Positions 6,588 to 15,274 of a DNA stretch of 28,824 nt are shown piece after piece. The translations under genes and the position numbers were made by a program. The notes below the pieces were generated by a model, which was given only the letters and a program-made list of their open reading frames with translations, was not told the DNA's origin and searched no databases. Origin of the DNA: GCA-002282575 sp964519885 (GTDB lineage Bacteria > Pseudomonadota > Gammaproteobacteria > Thiomicrospirales > Thiomicrospiraceae); assembly GCA_964519885.1 (NCBI GenBank), contig CAZFLX010000027.1, positions 1 to 28,824 on the forward strand, in the 5' to 3' direction. How positions within the stretch are numbered: position 1 is the first letter of the stretch; each line of letters begins with the position of its first letter.

Positions 6588-9500
6588 TTAAGCCACCCAT
6601 GCTCTCGCATTGCGGAACAAACGCATCCACGGACCCTCTTCAGGCCAATCATCCGGATGCCAAGAATATTGATCTCGGCGGAAGACGCGCTCTGGATGTG
6701 GCATCATAATAGTCGCACGTCCATCGGTAGAAGTAAAGCCTGTTAAGCCAGCTTGAGAACCATTCGGGTTTAACGGATAGACTTCTGTCGCTTTACCGGT
6801 TGCGTCAACATAACGTAATGCAGCTTGTGCCTGTGCTTGGTGTGAATCGTCACGCCAAACGACACGACCTTCTCCATGCGCAACCGCAATCGGCATCAAC
6901 GAACCCGCCATGCCTTGCAATAACACTGAAGCGCTTTCTTCCACTTTAACCATCGACAAGCGCGCTTCAAACTGCTCTGAAGTGTTGCGGAAGAAACGTG
7001 GCCAATGCTCTGCACCAGGAATTAAGTCGTGCAAACTAGACAGCATTTGACAACCATTACATACGCCCAAGGTAAAGGTATCTTGTCGGTGGAAAAACGC
7101 CGCAAAGGCAGATGATGCCTGATCATTCAGTTGAATACTCGAAGCCCAGCCACGACCCGCGCCCATTACATCACCGTAAGAGAAGCCACCACAAGCGACC
7201 AGACCTTTCATTTCGGCCAACGACAAACGACCGCTAATGATGTCACTCATGTGGACATCGACCGCATCGAAACCCGCAAGCGTGAAAGCCGCTGCCATTT
7301 CTTGCTGACCATTCACGCCCTGCTCACGCAGAATGGCTACTTTCGGACGCGCACCCAAATTAAGGTAAGGCGCTGCCACATTATCCGCAGGGTTATAACT
7401 TAGTTGAGCTGATAATTTTGCTTCTGCAGCTTGTGATTGAATTAATCCATAAGCTTGTTGTGCACAATCAGCATTGTCACGCAAGGCTTGCAGTCGGTAG
7501 GAAGTTTCCGACCAACGCGCATGACAATCCGCCAGACTACGCTCAAACACCAAATCATTATTCGCACTAACACGTAAACTTTGTGCATCATTAAAACGCG
7601 CAACGGCATGACACACATCAGTCAAGCCCTGCTCGGCTACCAAAGCGCTAAATGCCGCTTGATGCGCTTCGGTTACTTGAACCACCACACCAATTTCTTC
7701 ACTGAACAAGGCTGCAATCACATCATCGGCAAAAACAGACAAATCAATATCTAAACCAGTACGTCCTGCAAAAGCCATTTCAGCCAAAGTGGTGAACAAA
7801 CCACCATCGCTACGGTCATGATAAGCGGTGATTAAGCCTTGCGCACGCGCTGCTGTCAGAAGATTAAACAAGGCTCGCATGGCATCGGGCGTAACGTCTG
7901 GGGCGACATCACCCACCTGATTGTAAACTTGAGCCAAACAAGAACCGCCCAAACGATTAGCACCTGCTCCCAAGTCTATCAACCAAAGCTGACCACCCAA
8001 GTCCGAACGCAATTCAGGTGTCCAGGTTCTGCGAATATCTTGCACAGGTGCAAAAGCCGTTACCACCAGCGATAAAGGCGATACGACCGCCTTAGCCTCA
8101 CCTTGGTCATCATTCCACAAGGTTTTCATCGATAACGAATCTTTACCCACAGGAATAGTCAAGCCCAATGCTGGGCAAAATTCCATACCCACAGCTTTTA
8201 CGCCCGCATAAAGCGCTGCATCTTCACCTGTATGACCTGCCGCAGCCATCCAGTTAGCAGACAACTTAATGTGCGTTAAGTCAGCCACATCGGCAGCCAG
8301 CAGGTTGGTTAATGACTCAGCCACTGACATACGTGTCGAAGCCGCTGGGTCTAACACCGCCAAGGGCGAGCGCTCACCAATCGCCATGGCTTCGCCTGTA
8401 TGATGCACATAATCGGTCGCTGTGACAGCAACATCGGCAACTGGCACTTGCCAAGGACCAACCATCTGATCGCGCGCCACCAACCCTGTAATACTGCGGT
8501 CGGCAATGGTAATGAGGAAAGTTTTATCGGCAATGGTAGGCAACGCCATTAAGCGATTCACCGCATCATCCACATCAATCGCCGCGGTATCAAATCCTGG
8601 TTGCGAACGCACCACATCCGTCACGTCTCGATGCATTTTCGGTGCTTTACCCAACAGAATCGGTAACGGCATATCCACTGGTGCGTTATTAAATTCTGGA
8701 TCTTCCACTGTCAAATGCGCTTCTTGTGTTGCTTCACCCAATACAGCAAAAGGGCAGCGTTCACGGCGACAAATGGCTGCAAAGGTGTCGAGCTTGTCCG
8801 CAGCAATCGCCATGACATAACGCTCTTGCGATTCATTACACCAAATTTCCATCGGTGACATGCTCGACTCATCATTCGGCACAGCACGCAAATTGAGTTT
8901 AGCACCTTTGCCCGCGTCATTGACCAACTCAGGCATGGCATTGGATAAACCACCCGCACCCACGTCGTGAATAAACAGAATGGGATTATCCTCACCCATC
9001 CAAGCACAACGGTCTATGACTTCCTGAGCGCGACGTTCCATTTCGGGATTGCCACGTTGAACCGAAGCAAAATCCAAACTTTCATGCGATTTACCCGCGT
9101 CAACACTGGAAGCCGCGCCACCGCCTAAACCGATGAGCATGGCAGGACCACCCAGTACAATCAGTTTAGAACCAGCTGGGAAAGGTTGTTTTTGCACGTG
9201 TTGCTCACGAATATTACCCAAACCACCCGCCAACATAATCGGTTTGTGGTATCCACGTTGTTCAACGCCATTAGGGGTTAATACGGGATTTTCATAAGTA
9301 CGGAAATAGCCACACAATCCAGGGCGACCAAATTCATTGTTAAATGCTGCCGAGCCTAAAGGACCTTCGATCATCACATCTAGCGCTGACACAATGCGTC
9401 CCGGCTTGCCGTATTGCAGCTCCCACGGTTGTTGAAACGCAGGAATCGAAAGGTTAGAAACCGTAAAACCTGTTAAACCCGCTTTAGGTTTAGAACCGCG

Positions 9501-10469
9501 CCCTGTCGCACCTTCATCACGAATTTCGCCACCCGAACCCGTTGCAGCACCGGCAAAAGGTGCAATCGCAGTTGGGTGGTTATGGGTTTCTACCTTCATT
9601 AAAATGGCGACTTGTTCTTCATGTGCACGATAAATACCATCAGCATCAGGGAAAAAGCGCTCACCCAATGAACCCTGCATCACCGCCGCATTATCGCTGT
9701 AAGCAGATAGCATACGAGAAGATTCGTTAGCATAAGTATTACGGATCATGCCAAACAGGCTATGATCCTGATCTTGACCGTCAATCGTCCATTTGGCGTT
9801 GAAAATTTTATGACGACAATGTTCTGAGTTGGCTTGAGCGAACATCATCAGTTCCGCATCGACTGGATCTCGCTTGAGTTGCTCACTAAAAGCCTTGAAT
9901 AAATAATCTATTTCATCATCAGAAAGTGCCAATCCCATCGTTTGATTTGCTTCAACCAAAGCATCACGCCCTTGAGATAATACAGGAACAGTTTGATAGG
10001 GTTTAGGCTCTTGATGCGAAAACAGACTAGCAAGCGCTTCTACAGATGGCAGCACACTTTCGGTCATACGATCATGTACTAAAGCTTGCACCAGAGCTAA
10101 TTGATCAGTAGTCAAAGAGTCATCTAAGCGCCATGCAATTGCTTGCTCGATACGCTTAATGCTATTCAAACCGCAATTGTGCACAATATCAGTGGCTTTA
10201 GATGACCAAGGTGAAATAGTACCAACACGGGGCGATACAACAAATTGCGGCGATAATGCTTGCGCTAAACCGGCCCGTTCATTCAACAACTTAGCTAGGG
10301 TTAACTTCGAGGATTCATCCAACGACTGTTCACATTCCGCCACATAAATAAGCTGAGCTTCAACCCGTGAAAGTTCAACACCACGCTGTGAAGCACGCTG
10401 TTTTAATTGTTGGATACGAAAAGCAGAGAGCGCCTCGCGCCCCCAAATAAATTCAATCACCTGACTCAT
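6588..10469 (-). CDS. purL: Phosphoribosylformylglycinamidine synthase, single-chain
   Basis: The fourth step of purine synthesis: FGAR, glutamine and ATP give FGAM. At 1293 residues it is the large single-chain form (PurS-like N-terminus, two AIR-synthetase-type halves, C-terminal glutamine amidotransferase). Visible motifs are MKVETHNHPTAIAPFAGAAT and GATGRGSKPKAG in the first catalytic half, and VGKDSLSMKT in the second. The amidotransferase domain has the cysteine loop LGVCNGCQML (C1137) and MPHPERVFR (H1258, E1260). Its start ATG overlaps the bamC stop by one base (TAATG), so it is translationally coupled to bamC. A 10-bp palindrome (GGCTTAAGCC, 6585-6594) overlaps its stop codon, but no clear terminator follows. 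Confidence 0.98.
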   Translation of the reverse strand: MSQVIEFIWGREALSAFRIQQLKQRASQRGVELSRVEAQLIYVAECEQSLDESSKLTLAKLLNERAGLAQALSPQFVVSPRVGTISPWSSKATDIVHNCGLNSIKRIEQAIAWRLDDSLTTDQLALVQALVHDRMTESVLPSVEALASLFSHQEPKPYQTVPVLSQGRDALVEANQTMGLALSDDEIDYLFKAFSEQLKRDPVDAELMMFAQANSEHCRHKIFNAKWTIDGQDQDHSLFGMIRNTYANESSRMLSAYSDNAAVMQGSLGERFFPDADGIYRAHEEQVAILMKVETHNHPTAIAPFAGAATGSGGEIRDEGATGRGSKPKAGLTGFTVSNLSIPAFQQPWELQYGKPGRIVSALDVMIEGPLGSAAFNNEFGRPGLCGYFRTYENPVLTPNGVEQRGYHKPIMLAGGLGNIREQHVQKQPFPAGSKLIVLGGPAMLIGLGGGAASSVDAGKSHESLDFASVQRGNPEMERRAQEVIDRCAWMGEDNPILFIHDVGAGGLSNAMPELVNDAGKGAKLNLRAVPNDESSMSPMEIWCNESQERYVMAIAADKLDTFAAICRRERCPFAVLGEATQEAHLTVEDPEFNNAPVDMPLPILLGKAPKMHRDVTDVVRSQPGFDTAAIDVDDAVNRLMALPTIADKTFLITIADRSITGLVARDQMVGPWQVPVADVAVTATDYVHHTGEAMAIGERSPLAVLDPAASTRMSVAESLTNLLAADVADLTHIKLSANWMAAAGHTGEDAALYAGVKAVGMEFCPALGLTIPVGKDSLSMKTLWNDDQGEAKAVVSPLSLVVTAFAPVQDIRRTWTPELRSDLGGQLWLIDLGAGANRLGGSCLAQVYNQVGDVAPDVTPDAMRALFNLLTAARAQGLITAYHDRSDGGLFTTLAEMAFAGRTGLDIDLSVFADDVIAALFSEEIGVVVQVTEAHQAAFSALVAEQGLTDVCHAVARFNDAQSLRVSANNDLVFERSLADCHARWSETSYRLQALRDNADCAQQAYGLIQSQAAEAKLSAQLSYNPADNVAAPYLNLGARPKVAILREQGVNGQQEMAAAFTLAGFDAVDVHMSDIISGRLSLAEMKGLVACGGFSYGDVMGAGRGWASSIQLNDQASSAFAAFFHRQDTFTLGVCNGCQMLSSLHDLIPGAEHWPRFFRNTSEQFEARLSMVKVEESASVLLQGMAGSLMPIAVAHGEGRVVWRDDSHQAQAQAALRYVDATGKATEVYPLNPNGSQAGLTGFTSTDGRATIMMPHPERVFRRDQYSWHPDDWPEEGPWMRLFRNARAWVA

Positions 10470-11560
10470 TATTCAATCGCACCCATACGCTGGAAGATAG
10501 ATTTACGTTCTTTAGCTGTTAACACACGATTATCAACACTTTCGACGGTGACATCCGTTGTTTTTAAGCTGGTATTAGCCTTAAATTTCAAGGTAACTTG
10601 ATTAATTTCATCCGCTTCAGAACTAAACAAACGTGAAAAGAAACCCTTCTCTTCTTTGTTGGCTTCAGCTTTTAGCTTCAGAGTCATTAATCCATTCGCC
10701 TTGTCTGTGCTTAACACACTAAAGCCTGAACGATCGGCCAAGGATAAAATAAATTGCCAGCTCTCTTCCATGCCGGCTTTCAGGCTTAAACCAGCAAACT
10801 CGCCATCCAATGAAAACTCTAAACGCTTCTCAGTAGCAGCCACTTGAGAAACTGCATTGTTCATAGACGCACCCAAGAATACCATTGACTGATAGAGCAT
10901 TTCCGCTTCGAATACAGGATGGTAAGGACGCGAACGCCAGTTGTTAATATCGCCATCGAAGTCCGCTAAGATCATCGAATGACGCAAATAAACATTCGCA
11001 CCACCCTGAGCATCTGTTTCAACACGCAGGGTCAACTTATCCATAGCTCCCTTAGCCGTTTCTTCACGCCAAGAGTTCAAAATTCGCGTTAAAAAGCCCA
11101 TTTCCGACTTAGGCACCACCTCTTTACGTGCTACATAAGCAGTACGAATCAAACCAACATCTTTACGTGACTCTTCAATGGTAAAGCCCTGAGCGATTAA
11201 GAAACGTTGTAAGCGCTCCCAAAGATCATCACCACTGACTTTATCGACGTGTAACCAACGCTCAGACAAGTTACTGCGAATCGATAAGCCATCAACCTGA
11301 TAAGTTGGAATATCTTTACGCATAATTTTGTCGTTCAACTGACCCATCAGTTGACGATTGGTTAAGTCCATATTACGGTTTGGATTTTGGAAACCAGGCG
11401 GCAATTCTAAGGGCGAAACTAACGCATCTTGCGTAACCCTGTAGTTGTCTTGATTGGTAATGGCATCACCAGAGCCGAAGGACTTGCTTAAACTGCTACA
11501 GCCAGAAAGCGACAAAACAGACAAGGCTGCGACGCCAACTAAGCCTAAAGAATATTTCAT
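10469..11560 (-). CDS. bamC: Outer membrane protein assembly factor BamC (lipoprotein)
   Basis: Lipoprotein subunit of the BAM complex, which folds beta-barrel proteins into the outer membrane. The N-terminus MKYSLGLVGVAALSVLSLSG is followed by Cys, giving a lipobox LSGC typical of a signal-peptidase II substrate. An unstructured segment with SPLELPPGF follows, the part that in E. coli BamC binds BamD. Two helix-grip domains follow, roughly residues 90-215 and 240-355. I use the ATG at 11560 (363 residues). The GTG at 11572 lies against the GGAG sequence, too close for initiation. It sits directly after dapA, as in the classical dapA-bamC arrangement, and overlaps purL by one base. Confidence 0.9.
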   Translation of the reverse strand: MKYSLGLVGVAALSVLSLSGCSSLSKSFGSGDAITNQDNYRVTQDALVSPLELPPGFQNPNRNMDLTNRQLMGQLNDKIMRKDIPTYQVDGLSIRSNLSERWLHVDKVSGDDLWERLQRFLIAQGFTIEESRKDVGLIRTAYVARKEVVPKSEMGFLTRILNSWREETAKGAMDKLTLRVETDAQGGANVYLRHSMILADFDGDINNWRSRPYHPVFEAEMLYQSMVFLGASMNNAVSQVAATEKRLEFSLDGEFAGLSLKAGMEESWQFILSLADRSGFSVLSTDKANGLMTLKLKAEANKEEKGFFSRLFSSEADEINQVTLKFKANTSLKTTDVTVESVDNRVLTAKERKSIFQRMGAIE

Positions 11561-11583
11561 GAAACAACGCACTCCGATAAAAG

Positions 11584-12474
11584 TTATGAGTTAGCTAAAC
11601 AATGAGCTTGCTGAAGCGCGGCTTCAATGAGCGGACGCTTGGGTTCAGAAAGAACCGTCAATGGCAAACGGATACCCAAATCAATATATCCCATACGATT
11701 GAGCGCCCACTTAACAGGAATGGGATTGGCTTCAACAAATAAATCACGATGTAATGACTGCAAAGGTAAGTCTATCGCACGAGCCTTATCGGCATCACCA
11801 GCCAGTGCGGCTTGATAGGCTTGACTGACCGCTTTGGGTGCAACATTGGCAGTGACAGAAATGCCACCATGACCACCCAACAAAATAAATTCAACTGCTG
11901 TGGCATCATCACCGGTATAAAACTCAAAACCGGGTGCACAAAGTGATTGCATCTCCGTTAGACGGGCTAAATTCCCCGTGGCATCTTTAATACCAATGAT
12001 GTTGGGTAGGTGCGATAACCGCGCCACAGTTTCTGGCAACATATCAACCGCAGTACGTCCCGGCACATTGTAAAGTACGACAGGAATATCAACCGTTTCC
12101 GCAACCGTTTTGTAATGCAAAAACAAACCTTCCTGAGTGGGTTTATTGTAATAAGGTGTCACCAATAAAGCCGCTTCTGCACCGGCATCTTTTGCACATT
12201 GTGTTAATGCAATGGCTTCACGGGTACTATTCGCACCGGTTCCACCCATAATCGGAATTCGACCTTTAACATATTCAACGGCATATCGAATTAACGCACA
12301 ATGTTCATCACAGTCTAGTGTGGATGCTTCGCCCGTTGTTCCTGCAACACAAATAACTGACGTTTCGTTAGCTAAATGAAAGTCTAATAAACGATCGAAA
12401 GCCGGATAATCTACCGCACCTTCTGAGGTCATGGGCGTAACAATGGCTACCATGCTTCCACGAAATGAAATCAC
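11584..12474 (-). CDS. dapA: 4-hydroxy-tetrahydrodipicolinate synthase
   Basis: Condenses pyruvate with aspartate semialdehyde, the first committed step to diaminopimelate and lysine. Motifs visible are FRGSMVAIVTPM, CVAGTTGEASTL (the hydroxyl relay Thr pair), LVTPYYNKPTQEG with VVLYNVPGRTAVDM (catalytic Tyr), and IIGIKDATGNL with the Schiff-base Lys. The open frame reaches a TTG at 12489, but the GTG at 12474 is more likely: it has GGAG 9 nt upstream and gives M-ISFRGSMVAIVTPM, close to the E. coli N-terminus (296 residues against 292). A -35/-10 pair lies upstream. It heads the dapA-bamC-purL group. Confidence 0.97.
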   Translation of the reverse strand: MISFRGSMVAIVTPMTSEGAVDYPAFDRLLDFHLANETSVICVAGTTGEASTLDCDEHCALIRYAVEYVKGRIPIMGGTGANSTREAIALTQCAKDAGAEAALLVTPYYNKPTQEGLFLHYKTVAETVDIPVVLYNVPGRTAVDMLPETVARLSHLPNIIGIKDATGNLARLTEMQSLCAPGFEFYTGDDATAVEFILLGGHGGISVTANVAPKAVSQAYQAALAGDADKARAIDLPLQSLHRDLFVEANPIPVKWALNRMGYIDLGIRLPLTVLSEPKRPLIEAALQQAHCLANS

Positions 12475-12483
12475 GCAGGAACT

Positions 12484-12487
12484 CTCC
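12484..12487 (-). promoter_or_regulatory. Shine-Dalgarno that decides the dapA start
   Basis: GGAG on the minus strand lies 9 nt before the GTG at 12474 and overlaps the area of the TTG at 12489, which favours the GTG. Confidence 0.6.
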
Positions 12488-12512
12488 AAAGAGACAAATT
12501 AAAATAAGTGCT

Positions 12513-12542
12513 ATGATACCGCAGTTGGCTAGTGCTTAGCAA
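12513..12542 (-). promoter_or_regulatory. Putative promoter of dapA-bamC-purL
   Basis: On the minus strand, TTGCTA (12537-12542) and TATCAT (12513-12518) are separated by 18 bp, in the gap between lolD and dapA. Each box matches the consensus in four or five of six positions. Confidence 0.5.
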
Positions 12543-12552
12543 AAACCAACGC

Positions 12553-13248
12553 TTAAATCGATACAAATTGTCCATCTCGCATATGCAGTACACGATTCAT
12601 TCTCGACGCTAAACCGCTATCGTGGGTCACGATGATCAATGACATACGTGTTTGTTGTTGCAATTCCATTAACAAATCGTAAATTTTATCTGCCGTTGCT
12701 GAATCTAAATTGCCGGTAGGTTCATCTGCCATGAGGCAATCTGGACGCGTAACCAATGCCCGTGCGATAGCAGTACGCTGACGCTCCCCCCCAGAAAGTT
12801 CACTGGGCTTGTGCATCAAACGATGAGATAAGCCCACAGAATCGAGCATAGATTTAGCTGCTTCTCGCGCTTCAACCATCGAAAGTCGTCTTACCATTAA
12901 TGGCATGGCGACATTATCCAGTACGGTGAACTCGGGCAACAAATGGTGAAATTGATAGACAAAACCTAAATGACGATTGCGCAAACGCCCGCGTTCCGCT
13001 TCGTTTAAGGTGGAATAATCTTGACCACACAAACGAACCTTGCCAGCAGTGGGCTTATCCAATCCGCCCAACAAATGTAACAAGGTCGATTTACCTGAAC
13101 CGGAAGCACCGACAATGGCACAACAATCACCTGGTTCAATCGTGAAATCAATTGACTTAAGCACATCGACCTGTAGTTCACCCTCATCATCATAGCGTTT
13201 GGATAATTGATGCGCCTCTAACACAAACTGAGTAGTCAAATCACTCAT
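12553..13248 (-). CDS. lolD: Lipoprotein-releasing system ATP-binding protein LolD
   Basis: ATPase of the ABC machine that extracts outer-membrane lipoproteins from the inner membrane and hands them to LolA. The 231-residue protein has Walker A GASGSGKST (residues 47-55), a Q-loop in FVYQFHHLLPEFTVLDN, the signature LSGGERQRTAIARAL, Walker B CLMADEPTGNLD and the switch His in LIIVTHD. FHHLLPEFTVLDNVAMPL is a characteristic LolD segment. Its ATG overlaps the end of lolC by 8 nt (ATGAGTGA), showing translational coupling with the permease. Confidence 0.96.
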   Translation of the reverse strand: MSDLTTQFVLEAHQLSKRYDDEGELQVDVLKSIDFTIEPGDCCAIVGASGSGKSTLLHLLGGLDKPTAGKVRLCGQDYSTLNEAERGRLRNRHLGFVYQFHHLLPEFTVLDNVAMPLMVRRLSMVEAREAAKSMLDSVGLSHRLMHKPSELSGGERQRTAIARALVTRPDCLMADEPTGNLDSATADKIYDLLMELQQQTRMSLIIVTHDSGLASRMNRVLHMRDGQFVSI

Positions 13249-14491
13249 AACGCAACGCCTCCGCAGGTTGGGTTTTCGATGCTTGCCATGCAGGATAGAG
13301 TGTCGCTAAAAGGGTTAAGATAAAAGCCATCAGCGCCACTTGCCAAACATCAGACCATTCTAAATGAGACGGCACAAAACTGATATAAAACACATTAGCT
13401 GGAAAAAACTTAAAGCCGAACAGTTGTTCAATAAAAGGCACGATCTGATCAATATTGGTGGCAATCGCCACACCCCCTGCAATACCCAACAACATACCAA
13501 TCAAGCCAATCGCCATGCCTTGGACAATAAAAATGGTCATAATGGATGCAGGTGATGCCCCAATGGTACGCAGAATAGCAATATCACTGCGTTTGTCGGT
13601 CACCACCATCACCATGGTAGAAATAATATTAAACGCTGCTACCATGACAATCAGTGCAAGACCAATAAACATCATGCGTTTTTCTAATTGCAAGGCTGCA
13701 AAAAAATTCGCATGCTGTTGCGTCCAATCTGTCACATATACCGTTCTGGTGATAACACTGCTCAAATCATCACGCATTTTCGCAATGTCAAACATATTGG
13801 TGACGTTTAACTGCAAACCACTGACTTCAGACTCTTCAAAACCAAACAGCGTTTGCGCATCCTTCAAGTGAATATAGGCCATGCCGCCATCATAATCATG
13901 CATACCGACTTCGAAAATACCAACTAGGGTAAAGCGCTTCATTTTGGGAATAAAACCTACCGCTGTGTTACTGCCTTCAGGCGTAATGAGTGTTACTTTA
14001 TCACCCAATACCACCCCCAACTTTGCAGCCAACTCACTGCCCAGAACAATGGCAAATTCGCCTGATTTTAGCGCTTCAAACTGACCAAATTTAATGTGAT
14101 TTTCTATCTGAGACACTTGTGACTCTAACTCGACATCAACACCTTTAATCATCGCACCATGGGAACTACCGCCATGAGCCACTAAGGCCAATCGGCTAAT
14201 ATTGGGAGCCATACCCAGCACCGACGGGGTTTGCTTAATTTCACCCGCTAATTGTTGCCAGTTTTCTAACTTATCTCCAGGTCCAGAAACCGTCATGTGA
14301 GCCGTCATGCTGAGCATTCGAGAACGAATTTCTTCATGAAAACCATTCATGATAGACAGAATCGTAATAAGCGCCAAAATACCTAGCGCAATACCCAAAA
14401 AAGAAATTAAGGAAATAAACGAGATAAAGTGATTACGTCTTTTTGCCCGTAAATATCTTAGACCAATGCGCCACTCAAACGGAAAATTCAC
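13241..14491 (-). CDS. lolC: Lipoprotein-releasing ABC transporter permease (LolC/LolE family)
   Basis: A 416-residue inner-membrane permease of the FtsX/MacB fold. There is one N-terminal transmembrane helix (about residues 22-48, after RYLRAKRRNHFISFISLISF), then a large periplasmic domain (about 50-270), then three C-terminal helices (about 275-300, 325-350 and 380-405). The LRAKRRNxFISFISxIS opening is diagnostic of LolC/LolE. The start is GTG at 14491 with AGGG 7 nt upstream. Only one permease gene accompanies lolD here, so it may act as a homodimer (the LolF type known in some Gammaproteobacteria). A second lolE elsewhere in the genome cannot be excluded, so lolC is a provisional symbol. 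Confidence 0.9.
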   Translation of the reverse strand: MNFPFEWRIGLRYLRAKRRNHFISFISLISFLGIALGILALITILSIMNGFHEEIRSRMLSMTAHMTVSGPGDKLENWQQLAGEIKQTPSVLGMAPNISRLALVAHGGSSHGAMIKGVDVELESQVSQIENHIKFGQFEALKSGEFAIVLGSELAAKLGVVLGDKVTLITPEGSNTAVGFIPKMKRFTLVGIFEVGMHDYDGGMAYIHLKDAQTLFGFEESEVSGLQLNVTNMFDIAKMRDDLSSVITRTVYVTDWTQQHANFFAALQLEKRMMFIGLALIVMVAAFNIISTMVMVVTDKRSDIAILRTIGASPASIMTIFIVQGMAIGLIGMLLGIAGGVAIATNIDQIVPFIEQLFGFKFFPANVFYISFVPSHLEWSDVWQVALMAFILTLLATLYPAWQASKTQPAEALRYE

Positions 14492-14531
14492 AATCCTACC
14501 CTAACAATAATTCACTGATCAACGGTTTAAA

Positions 14532-15143
14532 CTAAGTCGTAATAAACTTTGGCAAACGCCAACCCAAAAATACACCACCCAAACGTGCAATCAACGTCGC
14601 CAACATGGATAAGGCTATAACCAACTCAAACCAGCCCATCCAATAATTTGCAACGACATACACGCTTGCGCCTAAAAAAGAAGCTGTCGCATAGATCTCT
14701 TGACGCAAAATAAGTGGCACTTCACCCACTAAAATGTCACGTATCATACCACCAACCACTCCAGTCATGACGCCCATCATCACTGCGATGATATCGGCGT
14801 AGCCCAAAGACAGTGCTTTTTGTGCACCAATGATGGTAAATACAGCCAAACCAATGGCATCCAGTAACAATAAAACCTTGGTTGGAATCACATGAGTGCG
14901 ACGATAAATTGCCACTAACACTGTGGTCACAATAATTAAATATAAGTATTCCGTATGACTTAACCAGAAAACCGGAACTCCTAAAATTAAATCTCTGAGC
15001 GTACCACCACCAACAGCAGTTACCATAGCCAAAACTAAGGCACCAAACAAATCTAATTGATGCCGACTTGCCGCTAGCAATCCCGTAATGGCAAACACCA
15101 CGGTTCCCATTAAATCGAGCGATAATAACAAAGGATCCAGCAT
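14532..15143 (-). CDS. Trimeric intracellular cation (TRIC) channel family membrane protein
   Basis: A 203-residue protein of the YicG/YadS (UPF0126) family, seven hydrophobic segments built from two similar halves. The repeated motif is seen as AVGGGTLRDLILGVPVFW in the first half and VVGGMIRDILVGEVPLILR in the second. Prokaryotic members are TRIC-type cation channel homologues; the physiological role here is unknown. The open frame extends to an ATG at 15185, but that codon lies within an extended -10 sequence (15181-15189). The ATG at 15143, giving MLDPLLLSLDLMGTVVF, matches the family N-terminus. It is transcribed in the same direction as lolC, 40 bp upstream of it, and is separated from sqr by a terminator. 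Confidence 0.88.
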   Translation of the reverse strand: MLDPLLLSLDLMGTVVFAITGLLAASRHQLDLFGALVLAMVTAVGGGTLRDLILGVPVFWLSHTEYLYLIIVTTVLVAIYRRTHVIPTKVLLLLDAIGLAVFTIIGAQKALSLGYADIIAVMMGVMTGVVGGMIRDILVGEVPLILRQEIYATASFLGASVYVVANYWMGWFELVIALSMLATLIARLGGVFLGWRLPKFITT

Positions 15144-15180
15144 CAACCCGTTTCTCTCATAGCTTGTCAAATAGCTGGTT

Positions 15181-15189
15181 ATCATACCA
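15181..15189 (-). promoter_or_regulatory. Putative extended -10 promoter of the TRIC-family gene
   Basis: TGGTATGAT on the minus strand matches TGn plus a -10 hexamer and lies 38 nt upstream of the ATG at 15143. The -35 region is poor, which is usual for extended -10 promoters. Confidence 0.4.
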
Positions 15190-15220
15190 CAGCACCCAAT
15201 CTCGACCCTATGTTGCCCAT

Positions 15221-15247
15221 AAAAAAACCGCTCAATCAGAGCGGTTT
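15221..15247 (-). terminator. Rho-independent terminator of sqr
   Basis: On the minus strand, a 9-bp stem AAACCGCTC/GAGCGGTTT around a 5-nt loop ends in a run of seven T. It begins about 28 nt after the sqr stop and separates sqr from the downstream TRIC-family gene. Confidence 0.92.
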
Positions 15248-15274
15248 CCTGTCATTTGGTTATGAAGCAAAACG

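Noticed and set aside
8506..8820. A 104-codon open frame on the plus strand
   Set aside because: It is antisense to the catalytic core of purL, with low-complexity composition and no motif.
12525..12550. Nested inverted repeats (GTTGG/CCAAC and GCTA/TAGC) between lolD and dapA
   Set aside because: The arms are 4-5 bp, and no T tract follows on the minus strand, where a lolD terminator would be needed.
13455..13871. A 138-codon open frame on the plus strand
   Set aside because: It lies entirely opposite lolC, has no ribosome-binding site or recognisable domain, and the lolC protein is clearly conserved in this region.
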